Counted from the first letter of the stretch, positions 34,228-42,712 are shown. The stretch: 57,667 bases of DNA from CAZYSK01 sp964649415 (GCA_964649415.1 CAZYSK010000033.1:1-57667), one strand, 5' to 3'. Notes: generated by a model not told the origin, from the sequence alone. Numbers and translations are program-made.

Positions 34228-34854
34228 GTGGACACCGATCGACTGTTTGAACTGCTGCGCACCTACCACGTCCCTGGCGTGTTCAACCAGTACCGGGATG
34301 TAGATCCGACTCTGGATTGTCCTTGCGGGCCGGAGGTGCGCCGCCGTAACCTGCGCTGCTACCTGGAGGCTTTCAGCGACGCGCGTTTTGTGCTCGTGGG
34401 CGAGGCCGCCGGATACGCGGGATGTCGTTTCTCAGGCATTCCTTTCACCGGCGAGGTGCAACTGGTCGGCCCCAAGCGCTTGGACTGGACTGTGGAGTTT
34501 GCCACGCGCCTGGCGCGGAGCAGCGTGGCCGATTGCCTGTGGGCTGAACGGTCGGCGACTATCGTATGGGAGGGTTTGGAGAGGCGCAGGGATTGCGTGC
34601 TGTGGAACGCCTTCCCGTGGCACCCATTTGGGGAGGCAGGCCCGCTCTCTAACCGCGCCCCGGGCCGCGACCTGTACGACGGTTTCGAGGTCCTTTGCTG
34701 TCTGCTTGACCAGTTCCCGTCGGCGCGGCCGTATGCGGTTGGTCGGGTTGCGGAGCGGGCCTTGGGGGCTGTTGGCAGGCGGGCTCCCTATATCCGGCAC
34801 CCCTCCCACGGCGGCAAGCGGGCTTTTCTGGCCGGGGTGGCCGCACTCAAGTAG
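34228..34854 (+). CDS. Uracil-DNA glycosylase superfamily protein
   Basis: From GTG 34228 there are 208 residues. VLVGEAAGYAGCRFSGIPFT corresponds to the GEAPG-type motif 1 of UDG-fold proteins, NAFPWHPFGE to the following loop, and YIRHPSHGG to the leucine-loop motif 2 (HPSxxG). The water-activating residue differs between UDG families, so base specificity is uncertain. Four cysteines in the N-terminal part (CPCG, RCY) hint at a metal site but are not spaced as in family 4 enzymes. GGAAAC precedes the start, which is tentative. Position right after RecJ fits a DNA-repair role. Confidence 0.65.
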   Translation: MDTDRLFELLRTYHVPGVFNQYRDVDPTLDCPCGPEVRRRNLRCYLEAFSDARFVLVGEAAGYAGCRFSGIPFTGEVQLVGPKRLDWTVEFATRLARSSVADCLWAERSATIVWEGLERRRDCVLWNAFPWHPFGEAGPLSNRAPGRDLYDGFEVLCCLLDQFPSARPYAVGRVAERALGAVGRRAPYIRHPSHGGKRAFLAGVAALK

Positions 34855-34889
34855 TGGCTGGTGGTATCGGTTAGTGAGGGAAGCTCGAC

Positions 34890-35273
34890 TCAGTGGCTAT
34901 CGGCGACATCCAAACCCAGCACTGCTGCCGCTTTCTCGAGGATCTGCCGGGGGTAGAACGGCTTGGTGATCCAATCGTCGGCTCCGGCCGCCAAGCTCTG
35001 CTCTTCCTGCAACTCCAACCCTGCAAGCAGGATGACGTACGTCTCACCGCCCGCGGCCTTGATGCGTTGGCAGACCTCGAACCCGTCTAGATAGGGAATC
35101 GTTATGTCCAGGAAGGCCAGATCAGGGTTGCTCTCCAGGGCCAACCTCAGACCTTCCTTCCCGTCTCTTGCCATCAGTAGCTCGACATCGCTTGCCAACA
35201 GCCCGTCGAAGATGTGTTTCATCAAGTCGAGGATGAGGGGGTGATCGTCCACTATCAGTATCTTCTTGCCCAT
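34890..35273 (-). CDS. Single-domain response regulator, atypical receiver
   Basis: From ATG 35273 (GGAGG upstream) there are 127 residues, all one receiver domain. The acidic pair is in ILIVDDHP, the phospho-acceptor Asp in LAFLDITIP and the Lys in ADDWITKPF. The conserved Thr/Ser of beta-4 is replaced by Ala (YVILLAGLE), which normally weakens the phosphorylation switch. There is no output domain, so it must act through protein contacts, perhaps in a phosphorelay with a kinase elsewhere. It is divergent from the homoserine dehydrogenase gene. Confidence 0.88.
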   Translation of the reverse strand: MGKKILIVDDHPLILDLMKHIFDGLLASDVELLMARDGKEGLRLALESNPDLAFLDITIPYLDGFEVCQRIKAAGGETYVILLAGLELQEEQSLAAGADDWITKPFYPRQILEKAAAVLGLDVADSH

Positions 35274-35398
35274 GGCTCCCTCCATCACTGCTTAGGTGAT
35301 GCCTCAGTGTACGATATTCCCACGCGCGACTGGGTTACAACTGCGTTACAGTGGCGTTTCGGTAAGCACGGGGAGGGCTTTGGGCGCATGTTGTGTAC

Positions 35399-35426
35399 TT
35401 GTCCTGGTGCCGTTCTGGGCTATACT
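35399..35426 (+). promoter_or_regulatory. Promoter for homoserine dehydrogenase
   Basis: TTGTCC (35399-35404), a 16-bp spacer and TATACT (35421-35426), 32 bases before the ATG at 35458. It also argues for the shorter start. Confidence 0.5.
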
Positions 35427-35457
35427 TTGGACAGATAGCCTGTTGCGGGAGTGTGTT

Positions 35458-36492
35458 ATGGAGACTGTTCGTTTTCTGCTCGTTGGCTTGGGCAATCTGG
35501 GCCGCCGTTTCTGTCAGATTCTTCAGGCGAAGCAGGTCCCCTTGTGCCAACGCTATGGACTGGACTTGCGCCTGGTGGGGGCCGCCGATAGCCGGGGAGC
35601 GGCGTATGGACCGGCGGCGGGACTGGATCTGGAGGAAGTGATCCGTCTCAAGCAGGCTGGGGGAACCATCGCAGATTATTCGGGCGCGGGGCGCTGTGGA
35701 TGGACGGCGGTGGATCTGGTTTCTGCTGCCGAGGCCGACTTGCTCCTGGACGCCTCACCTGTCAATCTGAAGCAAGGGGCTGAACCTGGACTCACCTGTG
35801 TCCGCACTGCGCTCGATCGCGGCATGCACGTTGTGACGCCCAACAAGGGGCCGTTGGTCCTCGCATATCAGGAACTCCATGAGTTGGCGGCGGCACGAGG
35901 GGTGGAATTGCGCTTCGACGGGACCGTGGCCGGTGGCCTGCCCGCCCTCTACCTTGGACAACGTGATCTGCGCGGCGCGGTGATTCGACGGCTGGAAGCG
36001 GTGCCCAATCTGGTTACCGGATATGTGATGGATATGCTGGCCGACGGTGTGCCCTGGGACGAGGCATTGGCGTGTGCGCGCCGCGAGGGTGTGTTGGAAG
36101 CGGATGGCTCTTGGGACCTGGAAGGGTGGGATGCCGCGGCCAAGCTGGTCATACTGGCCAACGCGGTTCTGGCGTACCCGGCTGGGTTGGAGGATGTCGC
36201 CCTGAAAGGCATCACTGCGATCAGCGTGGATGATTTGGCAGCAGCGCGTGCCCAGGACGCGCGCTATCGGCTGGTGGCGCGAGCGGAGCGGGACGCCGGT
36301 GGTGCCTATGCACTCTCTGTAGCTCCTGTGCCTCTGCCACCTGATCATCCGCTGGGCCACCTGGGTCGCAAACAGATGGGTATCGTCTTCAGCACGGATA
36401 TCTACGGGGTGATCACTGCCATTGTGGACGAGCCGGAGCCGATTCCCTCCGCTGCAACGATGTTGCGGGATGTGTTGGATATCTACCTGTAG
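35458..36492 (+). CDS. hom: Homoserine dehydrogenase
   Basis: ATG 35458 with GGGAG upstream gives 344 residues. It reduces aspartate semialdehyde to homoserine for threonine and methionine synthesis. The Rossmann motif GLGNLGRRF is at residues about 10-18; THVVTPNKGPL-like sequence (HVVTPNKGPLV) and RFDGTVAGGLPAL are the substrate-domain signatures; GWDAAAKLVILANA carries the catalytic Lys/Asp region. There is no ACT domain, so allosteric threonine control is not evident. No other threonine-pathway gene adjoins it. The receiver-domain gene follows 82 bases later. Confidence 0.92.
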   Translation: METVRFLLVGLGNLGRRFCQILQAKQVPLCQRYGLDLRLVGAADSRGAAYGPAAGLDLEEVIRLKQAGGTIADYSGAGRCGWTAVDLVSAAEADLLLDASPVNLKQGAEPGLTCVRTALDRGMHVVTPNKGPLVLAYQELHELAAARGVELRFDGTVAGGLPALYLGQRDLRGAVIRRLEAVPNLVTGYVMDMLADGVPWDEALACARREGVLEADGSWDLEGWDAAAKLVILANAVLAYPAGLEDVALKGITAISVDDLAAARAQDARYRLVARAERDAGGAYALSVAPVPLPPDHPLGHLGRKQMGIVFSTDIYGVITAIVDEPEPIPSAATMLRDVLDIYL

Positions 36493-36574
36493 TGCGTGGC
36501 AAGCTGATGCGCGACAGAACAGAAGCGTCAGAGCCCGTGCAGGCACACACATGGTTAGTCGGGGGAGGTGTATC

Positions 36575-36955
36575 TTGCAAGCAGTCATCCTGATGATCGA
36601 GGACGATCCGGCGTCTGCCCGGCTTATGGAGCTGATGCTCCAATCTGAGGGATACCGGATTGTCATAGCTCCCGATGGCGTTCAGGGGCTCAAAATCGCC
36701 CAGACCGACGTACCCGATTTGATTCTGCTGGACCTGATGCTCCCTGGAGAGGACGGTTTCGAGGTGCTCCGGCGGTTGCGGGCGGAACCCAGCACGGCTG
36801 ACTTGCCGGTGGTCGTCGTTTCGTCCAAGGCGCAAGCCATCGACAGGCAAGTGGCGGCCGATGCCGGCGCTGACGCCTACCTCACCAAGCCCTACGGGCG
36901 GGTGGAGCTGCTGTCCCAGATCCGGTCGCTACTGGGTGAGGATTCAGCCGAGTAG
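36575..36955 (+). CDS. Single-domain response regulator
   Basis: TTG 36575 follows GGGGGAGG (36561-36568) and gives 126 residues; an in-frame ATG at 36551 lies upstream of that site. The receiver has ILMIEDDPAS, the acceptor Asp in LILLDLMLPGEDG, Ser in VVVVSSKAQ and Lys in ADAYLTKPYG, so it should be phosphorylatable. There is no output domain. It is related to the receiver encoded at 53238-53624 (shared SKAQAID/AKAQSID). The cognate kinase is not identified. Confidence 0.88.
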   Translation: MQAVILMIEDDPASARLMELMLQSEGYRIVIAPDGVQGLKIAQTDVPDLILLDLMLPGEDGFEVLRRLRAEPSTADLPVVVVSSKAQAIDRQVAADAGADAYLTKPYGRVELLSQIRSLLGEDSAE

Positions 36956-36988
36956 AAGAACGCGCGTAGCTGATACCAGGAGGACATC

Positions 36989-37876
36989 ATGGAAGCAATC
37001 TGGCAATGGGGTCTTGACTTCATCCACACTGTCCAACTCGTGCACGGCCCGGCGCTCGATGCCGTTTTCAAGGGCGTCACCTTTCTAGGGAATGAGGAGT
37101 TCTTCCTCCTGCTTGTCCCACTGCTTTTCTGGTGTGTGGATTTCGCGGTCGGGGCGCGGCTGGCCGTCGTTTTTCTGCTTTCGACGTATGTCAACGTGGT
37201 GGTGAAAGAGATCTTTGCCCATCCGCGTCCCTTCGAGCTTGATCCCACGGTCAAGCTGTGCGATGCCGAGGGCTACGATCTGCCCAGCGGTCATTCGCAG
37301 TCGGCGGTGGTCGTTTGGGGCTATCTTGCGACCGTATTTCGCAAGACCTGGGCGTGGGTCGTCGCGATCGTGTTGGTTGTCCTGATTGGCTTCTCCCGCG
37401 TTTACCTGGGAGTGCATTTTCCTAGCAGTGTGCTGGCCGGCTGGACACTCGGTGGTGTTCTGCTCGCGGTGTACCTGGCACTAGGGCCTCGTATTGAGGC
37501 CTGGCTGAGGGATGCCGGGTTGATTGCCCAACTGGCCTTGGCTGTGGTTGTGCCTTTGGTGCTGTTGGCGCTCTGTCCCACCAAGGACACCTCCAGTTCG
37601 ATGGCGGCCATGCTGGGGATGGGCGTGGGCTTCGTGCTGGCCAGGCGGGTGACCCCTTTCAGCGCGCGTGGCCCGCTTTGGCAGCGTGCTGTGCGTCTCT
37701 TGATCGGCGTGAGCGTTCTGGCCGCTCTCTACGTCGGTCTGAAGCTCATCTTCCCTGCCGAAGGTGAGCCACTCTACGCGACGATGCGTGTGCTGCGCTA
37801 TGCGTTGGTGGGGCTTTGGGGTGCGCTGGGCGCACCCTGGCTGTTCCGGCGGCTGCGTCTGGCATCCAGCGGATAG
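36989..37876 (+). CDS. PAP2-superfamily membrane protein (altered active site)
   Basis: A 295-residue protein with about seven to eight hydrophobic segments; AGGAGG precedes the ATG. PAP2 motif 1 is KEIFAHPRP, motif 2 is LPSGHSQ and motif 3 is SRVYLGVHFPSSVLAG. Family members hydrolyse lipid phosphates such as undecaprenyl pyrophosphate or phosphatidate at the membrane surface. Motif 3 normally ends in Asp (HxPSD); here it is Ser, which removes the residue that orients the nucleophilic His. Activity may be altered. The C-terminal ~120 residues form extra helices. Confidence 0.85.
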   Translation: MEAIWQWGLDFIHTVQLVHGPALDAVFKGVTFLGNEEFFLLLVPLLFWCVDFAVGARLAVVFLLSTYVNVVVKEIFAHPRPFELDPTVKLCDAEGYDLPSGHSQSAVVVWGYLATVFRKTWAWVVAIVLVVLIGFSRVYLGVHFPSSVLAGWTLGGVLLAVYLALGPRIEAWLRDAGLIAQLALAVVVPLVLLALCPTKDTSSSMAAMLGMGVGFVLARRVTPFSARGPLWQRAVRLLIGVSVLAALYVGLKLIFPAEGEPLYATMRVLRYALVGLWGALGAPWLFRRLRLASSG

Positions 37877-37892
37877 CTTGGATTTCGACACC

Positions 37893-39863
37893 CTACGGCC
37901 GGTACCTGAACAGTGTACCTACGATAGCCGCCAGCAAGACCACCGCCGCCAACCCAAGCAGCAGGGGCCAGGCCGGTCGGGCAGACTGGGCCGGCGTCGT
38001 TGGCCTGGGAGTCGGGGTAGGCGTGGCCGTAGCTGTGGGTGGGGCGGGCAGGGGCGTGGGTGTAAGTGAGGGAGACGGGGTGGCCGTCTGAGTCGCCGTG
38101 GGCACAGGTGTGGGCGAGGGTGTCTCGGTTGGCACGGGGGTGGGTGTTGGTGTTGGTGTCTCTGTGGGCGTCGATGTAGCGGTTGGCACCGGAGTGGGGG
38201 TGTCTGCCGAGATTGTGGGTGTCACAACCTCCGTGGGTGCCGGCGCTGTACCCTCTATCCAGGCCTCGGTGGGTGTGGGCTCGATAGTAGGCGGCGCAGG
38301 CGTGGGGGCTGCGGGCGTGACGGTCTCCACTGGAGGCGGCGCGGCGCCACTGTCTTCAACGAGCAGGTAGGTGGGACCGCCGATGATACAGCCCCTGCTG
38401 TCGGCACAGCGGGCCCGCGGCAGCGTGAGTGTGTATTGCCCGTTCACCGGTTCGATTATCTGTTCCGCCCCCGTTTGATCAACCAGCCGGGCCTGGGGCG
38501 CGAGTGCGGCCACCGAGACCGTCACGTCGCTCTCGGTGCGCGCCCATAGGACACGGGTGGTATGCGTGCCTCGGTCGAGCGTGACCGTTGTGTACAAGGG
38601 CGAGCGATCCTCACGAGCCGAGAGCGTCCCGATATAGTGTGTCGTGATCGCCCGGTACGCGTCGTAGGCTGGGCGGTGGCTGAAGTCTGGACGGATGATG
38701 CCAAATGGCTCGAAGTGAGGTGGCAGGTCATTGTCCAGCCATTTGTAGACGGCGATCCGTTTGGCTCCTGAGCTCAGACCCAAGGCGAAAGACTGTAGCA
38801 GGAAACCTGCCTGCTCCTCTAGGCTGACTTCGTAGTTGGCCTGCGGCATATACCACTCTGGGTCGGAATTGGGCGGGGCATTCGTCTCGTTGAGCCAGAT
38901 GGCCTTCTGTAGCCCGTAGGCGGCCAGTGTGGCGCGAGTCTCGCTAAATATCTGGGGGACGGTCTCTGGCCGGAAGTAGATGTGCAACGAGACGACGTCG
39001 AAGTAGTGCCCGTGTTCTGCACCGGTGGGGTCCTGTGTGGCGATGGTCAGCAGCCGGCGCAGGTACGTCTTGTCGTGCCACGTCGTCGTGCCTGCCAGGT
39101 GGATCACCACGTCTGGGTTGGTCTGGTGAGCGGCCAGGTAGGCAACCTTGAGCAGTTGGTAATAGTCATCTACAGAGCCGCACCACTCAGCGCCGTAGGT
39201 TTCGGGTGCGATGTCCGGCTCGTTCCAGATGATCCAGTGGTTGATCCTGCCCGCGTAGTGGCCCACTGTGCGGCGGACGAAGGCGGCCCAGAGATTGCCT
39301 GGATCGTCCAGCGGCAGCTCCAGGCCGCGCGGCACGCCGCAGCCTGGTGGCCCGTCGGTGGCCCAGGCCGGCGTGTGCTTCAGGAGCCCGACAACCTCTC
39401 GTCCTCCCGCGGCGGCCAGCGTCAACCAGTCGTCCGGTACGTGGTATCCGTTCCACTCATCGGGGCCATTCGGTTGTAGCTCGGACCAGTAGAACAGAAT
39501 GCGCTCCCACGCGACCCCAGCCTCGACCGCTGCGACCGGGTCGCGAAAGGCCTCCACCGCGCCGAAGCGCGTATCTGGCGGTGGATCTTGCGCTGCTACG
39601 GGCCGAGAGGCCAGTGGGCCAATGACCAGTGAGCAGTAGCTGATGACAAGCAACAGTCGGATGATGTTCGCAGTGAGGCCCGCAGGTGTGCCGGAGTGCC
39701 GTCGTGAGAATGTGCTCGTAGTGAGGCACGCAGGTCTGCCGGAGTGCCGTCGTGGGAATGTGCTCGTAGTGAGGCACGCAGGTCTGCCGGAGTGCCGTCG
39801 TGAGAATGTGGAGGCGCTGTCCCCGTGCCCAGAGAGGGTGTTTAAGGTTTGGGGTTTGGTCAT
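37893..39863 (-). CDS. Surface-anchored clan GH-A glycosidase with Thr/Pro stalk
   Basis: ATG 39863 overlaps the stop of the epimerase gene (ATGA). Residues about 18-65 are three 16-residue units (TSTFSRRHSGRPACLT-like) encoded by a 48-bp tandem repeat. A signal helix (NIIRLLLVISYCSLVIG) follows, then a (beta/alpha)8 domain with WIIWNEPD (acid/base Glu) and AIWLNETNAPP (nucleophile Glu), as in GH5/GH39-like enzymes. A long TPTPT stalk and a C-terminal membrane helix ending in FRYRP follow. It should act outside the cell, attached to the membrane. The repeat may have pushed the start upstream of an original non-ATG start near the signal peptide. Confidence 0.82.
   Translation of the reverse strand: MTKPQTLNTLSGHGDSASTFSRRHSGRPACLTTSTFPRRHSGRPACLTTSTFSRRHSGTPAGLTANIIRLLLVISYCSLVIGPLASRPVAAQDPPPDTRFGAVEAFRDPVAAVEAGVAWERILFYWSELQPNGPDEWNGYHVPDDWLTLAAAGGREVVGLLKHTPAWATDGPPGCGVPRGLELPLDDPGNLWAAFVRRTVGHYAGRINHWIIWNEPDIAPETYGAEWCGSVDDYYQLLKVAYLAAHQTNPDVVIHLAGTTTWHDKTYLRRLLTIATQDPTGAEHGHYFDVVSLHIYFRPETVPQIFSETRATLAAYGLQKAIWLNETNAPPNSDPEWYMPQANYEVSLEEQAGFLLQSFALGLSSGAKRIAVYKWLDNDLPPHFEPFGIIRPDFSHRPAYDAYRAITTHYIGTLSAREDRSPLYTTVTLDRGTHTTRVLWARTESDVTVSVAALAPQARLVDQTGAEQIIEPVNGQYTLTLPRARCADSRGCIIGGPTYLLVEDSGAAPPPVETVTPAAPTPAPPTIEPTPTEAWIEGTAPAPTEVVTPTISADTPTPVPTATSTPTETPTPTPTPVPTETPSPTPVPTATQTATPSPSLTPTPLPAPPTATATPTPTPRPTTPAQSARPAWPLLLGLAAVVLLAAIVGTLFRYRP
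39673..39816. repeat. Three 48-bp tandem repeats at the 5' end of the glycosidase gene
   Basis: GTGAGGC recurs at 39673, 39721 and 39769. The units are nearly identical (for example GTGAGGCACGCAGGTCTGCC) and 48 is a multiple of three, so the frame is kept across them. They contain GGCA/TGCC-type inverted words, as in the intergenic repeats. Confidence 0.85.
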
Positions 39864-40819
39864 AGAGTTTCCAGGATCTCTGCCCGGTACCATTGCCACA
39901 GATGGCCCAGTCCTTCACGGACTGGAGTGGCGGGGCTGTAGTCGAGCAGGTCACGGGCTTTTGTGATATCGGCATACGTGATGGGAGGTTCGCTGGACGG
40001 TGCGGGTGGGGTGGTCATTTGGGCGGGCTTTCCCACCAATTGTTCTATCATACGTACGAAGTCTGCCATGCGGACTGGTTCACCGCGTCCCAGGTTGATC
40101 ACTTCGTATCCCAGCGGCCTGTCCAGTGCTGCAATGACACCCGCAACGATGTCCGCGATATACGTCCAGTCGCGGTACATCTCCCCGGCGTCGTAGAGCG
40201 TGAACTTTCGGTCGTGTGCGATGCAGTCGGTGATGCGATAGGGCATCATGTCGGGCCGCCCACGTGGCCCGTAGACGGAGAAGAAGCGCACCGCGGTGAA
40301 GAAGAGGCCGAAGAGATTGTGGTAAGCGTGACCCATCACCTCTCCGGCGATCTTGGTGGCCGGGTAGGGCGCTAGGGGGCAACCTAATGGATCGTCCTCC
40401 CGAAAGGGAAGCAGACCCGTGCGTCCATAGACCGAGGACGTGGAGGCGAAGACAAAATGGGGGGTTCCTGCTTTCCGTGTTGCCTCCAGCAGGTTCACGG
40501 TGCCGCGTACGTTCACGTCCACGTATAACGGTGCGCGCTCGATGGAATAGCGCACCCCAGCCATCGCGGCCAGGTGGACTATGCCGTCGAATCTCCCTTC
40601 GGCGCAGATACGCGTCACTGTCTCCTCGTCCCGCAAGTCGGCTTCATGAAGGATAAACCCTGAGTTGGTGGTGAGCAGGGCCGCATTGGCACGCTTGCGG
40701 GCCGGGTCGTAGTAGTCATTGAAGTTGTCCAGACCAGAGACCGCATCGCCACGTGCCAGAAGCGCCTCGGCCACGTGGCTGCCGATGAAGCCTGCTGCAC
40801 CGGTGACCAGAATCTTCAT
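39860..40819 (-). CDS. NAD-dependent sugar epimerase, UDP-glucuronate 4-epimerase-like
   Basis: From ATG 40819 there are 319 residues. The Rossmann motif TGAAGFIGSHVAEAL is at about 7-21, followed by LDNFNDYYDPARKRA, which is typical of UDP-glucuronate and UDP-galacturonate epimerases. The catalytic Ser lies in FASTSSVYG and the Tyr-Lys pair in YPATK. RDWTYIADIV and NLGRGEPV are conserved. It should interconvert C4 epimers of a nucleotide sugar for polysaccharide synthesis. It starts 4 bases after the recJ stop, with GGGGAGG inside the recJ end, and overlaps the glycosidase gene by 4 bases, so all three are one operon. The earlier ATG lies within recJ and is unlikely. Confidence 0.9.
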   Translation of the reverse strand: MKILVTGAAGFIGSHVAEALLARGDAVSGLDNFNDYYDPARKRANAALLTTNSGFILHEADLRDEETVTRICAEGRFDGIVHLAAMAGVRYSIERAPLYVDVNVRGTVNLLEATRKAGTPHFVFASTSSVYGRTGLLPFREDDPLGCPLAPYPATKIAGEVMGHAYHNLFGLFFTAVRFFSVYGPRGRPDMMPYRITDCIAHDRKFTLYDAGEMYRDWTYIADIVAGVIAALDRPLGYEVINLGRGEPVRMADFVRMIEQLVGKPAQMTTPPAPSSEPPITYADITKARDLLDYSPATPVREGLGHLWQWYRAEILETL

Positions 40820-40823
40820 TGCC

Positions 40824-42617
40824 TTAGTCAACCTCCCCGGAGCCTGGTTCTGCCTGCTTCGGCCAGAGCCTGGCGACGTTGTCATCCAGTCCCGTTCGCT
40901 GGATATCCTGGACGTTCAGTTGAAGCCGCCTGTGGCCATTCCACTCGTTCATCTCGATGTGATAGACGATGTCAATCCGGTCGCCCAGCTTGCCAGCCCA
41001 CTCCCCTTGGCGGAAGGCAATGGCATCCCAGGTGGTGTGACCGTCGGACAGCGCCAGTTTGAGGTGCTGTCCGTCAGCGCCTACGGGCCTTTGGTGCTGG
41101 ACGCGCACGTGCCGGCTGATGAACAGCGGATATGGATTCCCCTGACCGAAGGGTCTCAGTTGCTGCAATTCCTGCCACAGATGTCTGTCCATTTCCTGCA
41201 GAGGGATTTCGGCGTCCGTTTCAATGGCGGGCACCAGTTCCTGCCCGGCCAGCGTTTCTTCTGCCAGGACCTGGAGGCGTTCCTTCAGTTGAGGCAGTTT
41301 GTGTGTGTGGACGGTGAAGCCAGCCGCGAGGGTATGGCCGCCATAGCGGACCAATAGATCGGCACAGGTGTCCAGTGCGTGGGTGATGTTGAATTCCCGA
41401 ATGGAGCGCGCTGATCCCCGGCTCTTTTCCTCATCCACCTTGACGACGATGGCGGGGCGGTAGAACTCATCAACAAGCCGGTTCGCCACCAGTCCGACCA
41501 CTCCCGGTGAGAAGTCTGGCCCGGCGACGAACAGGAGGTCCTGTGTCTTCCCTTCGTCCAGTTCAGCCTGTACCATTTCCCGTGCCTGGGCCAGGGCTTC
41601 GGCTGTGCGCAGTTGCCGCTCACGGTTGAGCTGATCCAGCTTCTCGGCCAGGTGCTCAGCCTCTGCGCGATACGGGGTTTCGAGGAGTCCATAGGCGAGC
41701 TTGGCGTCTGCCAGCCGCCCGGCAGCGTTGAGCCGTGGTCCTAGGACGTAGCCGATGGCCTGCGCATCCACCTGCCCGGCTTTGAGCCTTGCCCGGCGGC
41801 AGAGCGCTTCAATGCCCGGCCGTTCCATGCGATTGATGCGCGCAAGCCCTTTACGCACCAGTGTTCGATTCTCCCCCAGGAGCGGCGCGAGGTCAGCTAC
41901 GGTTCCGAGAGCAACCAGGTCCAGCAGATCCTCCTCCTCTAGTCGCACGCTCTTCGGAGTCACAGGTACTTTCCGCTGAGTGCGGAGCAGGGCCTGGGCG
42001 AGTTTGTAGGCCACGCCCACGCCTGCCAGGCTATTGGAGGAGTAGCGATTCACCTTATGCTTGGGGTCAATCACGGCCACTGCCTCGGGGAGCCGGTCGC
42101 CAGCGGAGTGATGATCTGTGATAATCATGTCGAGACCTAGCTCGTTGGCGAAGTCGGTTTCGTTCAGTGAGCGCACGCCGCAATCTACGGTGATGACGAC
42201 ACGGACACCGTCATGCGCCAGGCTGGTCAGCGCGTGCTCGTGCAACCCGTATCCCTCCTCCAGGCGGCGTGGGATGTACGGACGTACGTCGCCGCCGAGC
42301 GCCCGTAGAGTCTGAACCAGGAGCACTGTGGCGGTCACTCCATCGGCGTCGAAGTCGCCGTATACGGCGATGGGTTCGCCCGCACGCAGCGCCCGTCTCA
42401 GACGGGTGACGGCGGCGCCTATGTCGTCGAGCGAAAACGGGTTAGCCTCGCCCTCATCGCCGGTGAGAAACGTGGCTACCTCGTTCGGGTCTTTGATGCC
42501 ACGGTTGTGGAGCAGCTGCACGATAGTGGGGTGCAGGTGGGGGAAACGAGCGAAATGGTCGGGCGGAGCAGGTGGCGCGACTCGCCAGCGTTTGGGGTCT
42601 AACACCATCGTGTTCAT
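40824..42617 (-). CDS. recJ: Single-stranded-DNA-specific exonuclease RecJ (second copy)
   Basis: A 597-residue protein of standard RecJ length. YGDFDADGVTATVLL, TVDCGVRSL, ITDHHSAG and the DHHA1 signature YGGHTLAAGF are intact, followed by an OB-fold (HVRVQHQRPVGADGQHLKLA). It degrades single-stranded DNA 5' to 3' in recombination and mismatch repair. This copy has the canonical VDCG motif, unlike the longer one at 31801-34146, so it is the better candidate for the housekeeping enzyme. Its start is poorly marked; ATG 42608 is an alternative. The epimerase and glycosidase genes follow in the same operon. Confidence 0.93.
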   Translation of the reverse strand: MNTMVLDPKRWRVAPPAPPDHFARFPHLHPTIVQLLHNRGIKDPNEVATFLTGDEGEANPFSLDDIGAAVTRLRRALRAGEPIAVYGDFDADGVTATVLLVQTLRALGGDVRPYIPRRLEEGYGLHEHALTSLAHDGVRVVITVDCGVRSLNETDFANELGLDMIITDHHSAGDRLPEAVAVIDPKHKVNRYSSNSLAGVGVAYKLAQALLRTQRKVPVTPKSVRLEEEDLLDLVALGTVADLAPLLGENRTLVRKGLARINRMERPGIEALCRRARLKAGQVDAQAIGYVLGPRLNAAGRLADAKLAYGLLETPYRAEAEHLAEKLDQLNRERQLRTAEALAQAREMVQAELDEGKTQDLLFVAGPDFSPGVVGLVANRLVDEFYRPAIVVKVDEEKSRGSARSIREFNITHALDTCADLLVRYGGHTLAAGFTVHTHKLPQLKERLQVLAEETLAGQELVPAIETDAEIPLQEMDRHLWQELQQLRPFGQGNPYPLFISRHVRVQHQRPVGADGQHLKLALSDGHTTWDAIAFRQGEWAGKLGDRIDIVYHIEMNEWNGHRRLQLNVQDIQRTGLDDNVARLWPKQAEPGSGEVD

Positions 42618-42668
42618 TGGTCCATTGATTCATTGCTCATTGGATGGCTATCTTACCACAACGCTGGC

Positions 42669-42712
42669 AAAAGGAAAAGCCCCTCGCCCTGGCGGGGAAG
42701 GGCCTTCCTAAG
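42669..42712 (-). terminator. Intrinsic terminator after the DUF4870 gene
   Basis: On the minus strand CCCCGCC and GGCGAGGGG form a GC-rich stem with one bulged base, followed by CTTTTCCTTTTG. It lies 19 to 62 bases after the DUF4870 stop. Confidence 0.5.

Noticed and set aside
25558..34854. Phage-defence island
   Set aside because: Helicase and nuclease genes are common in defence, but the motif set fits AddAB/RecJ repair, and no toxin, restriction or sensor gene is present. Repair is the simpler reading.
39673..39816. CRISPR array
   Set aside because: The 48-bp units are near-identical throughout, without variable spacers, and lie within a reading frame.
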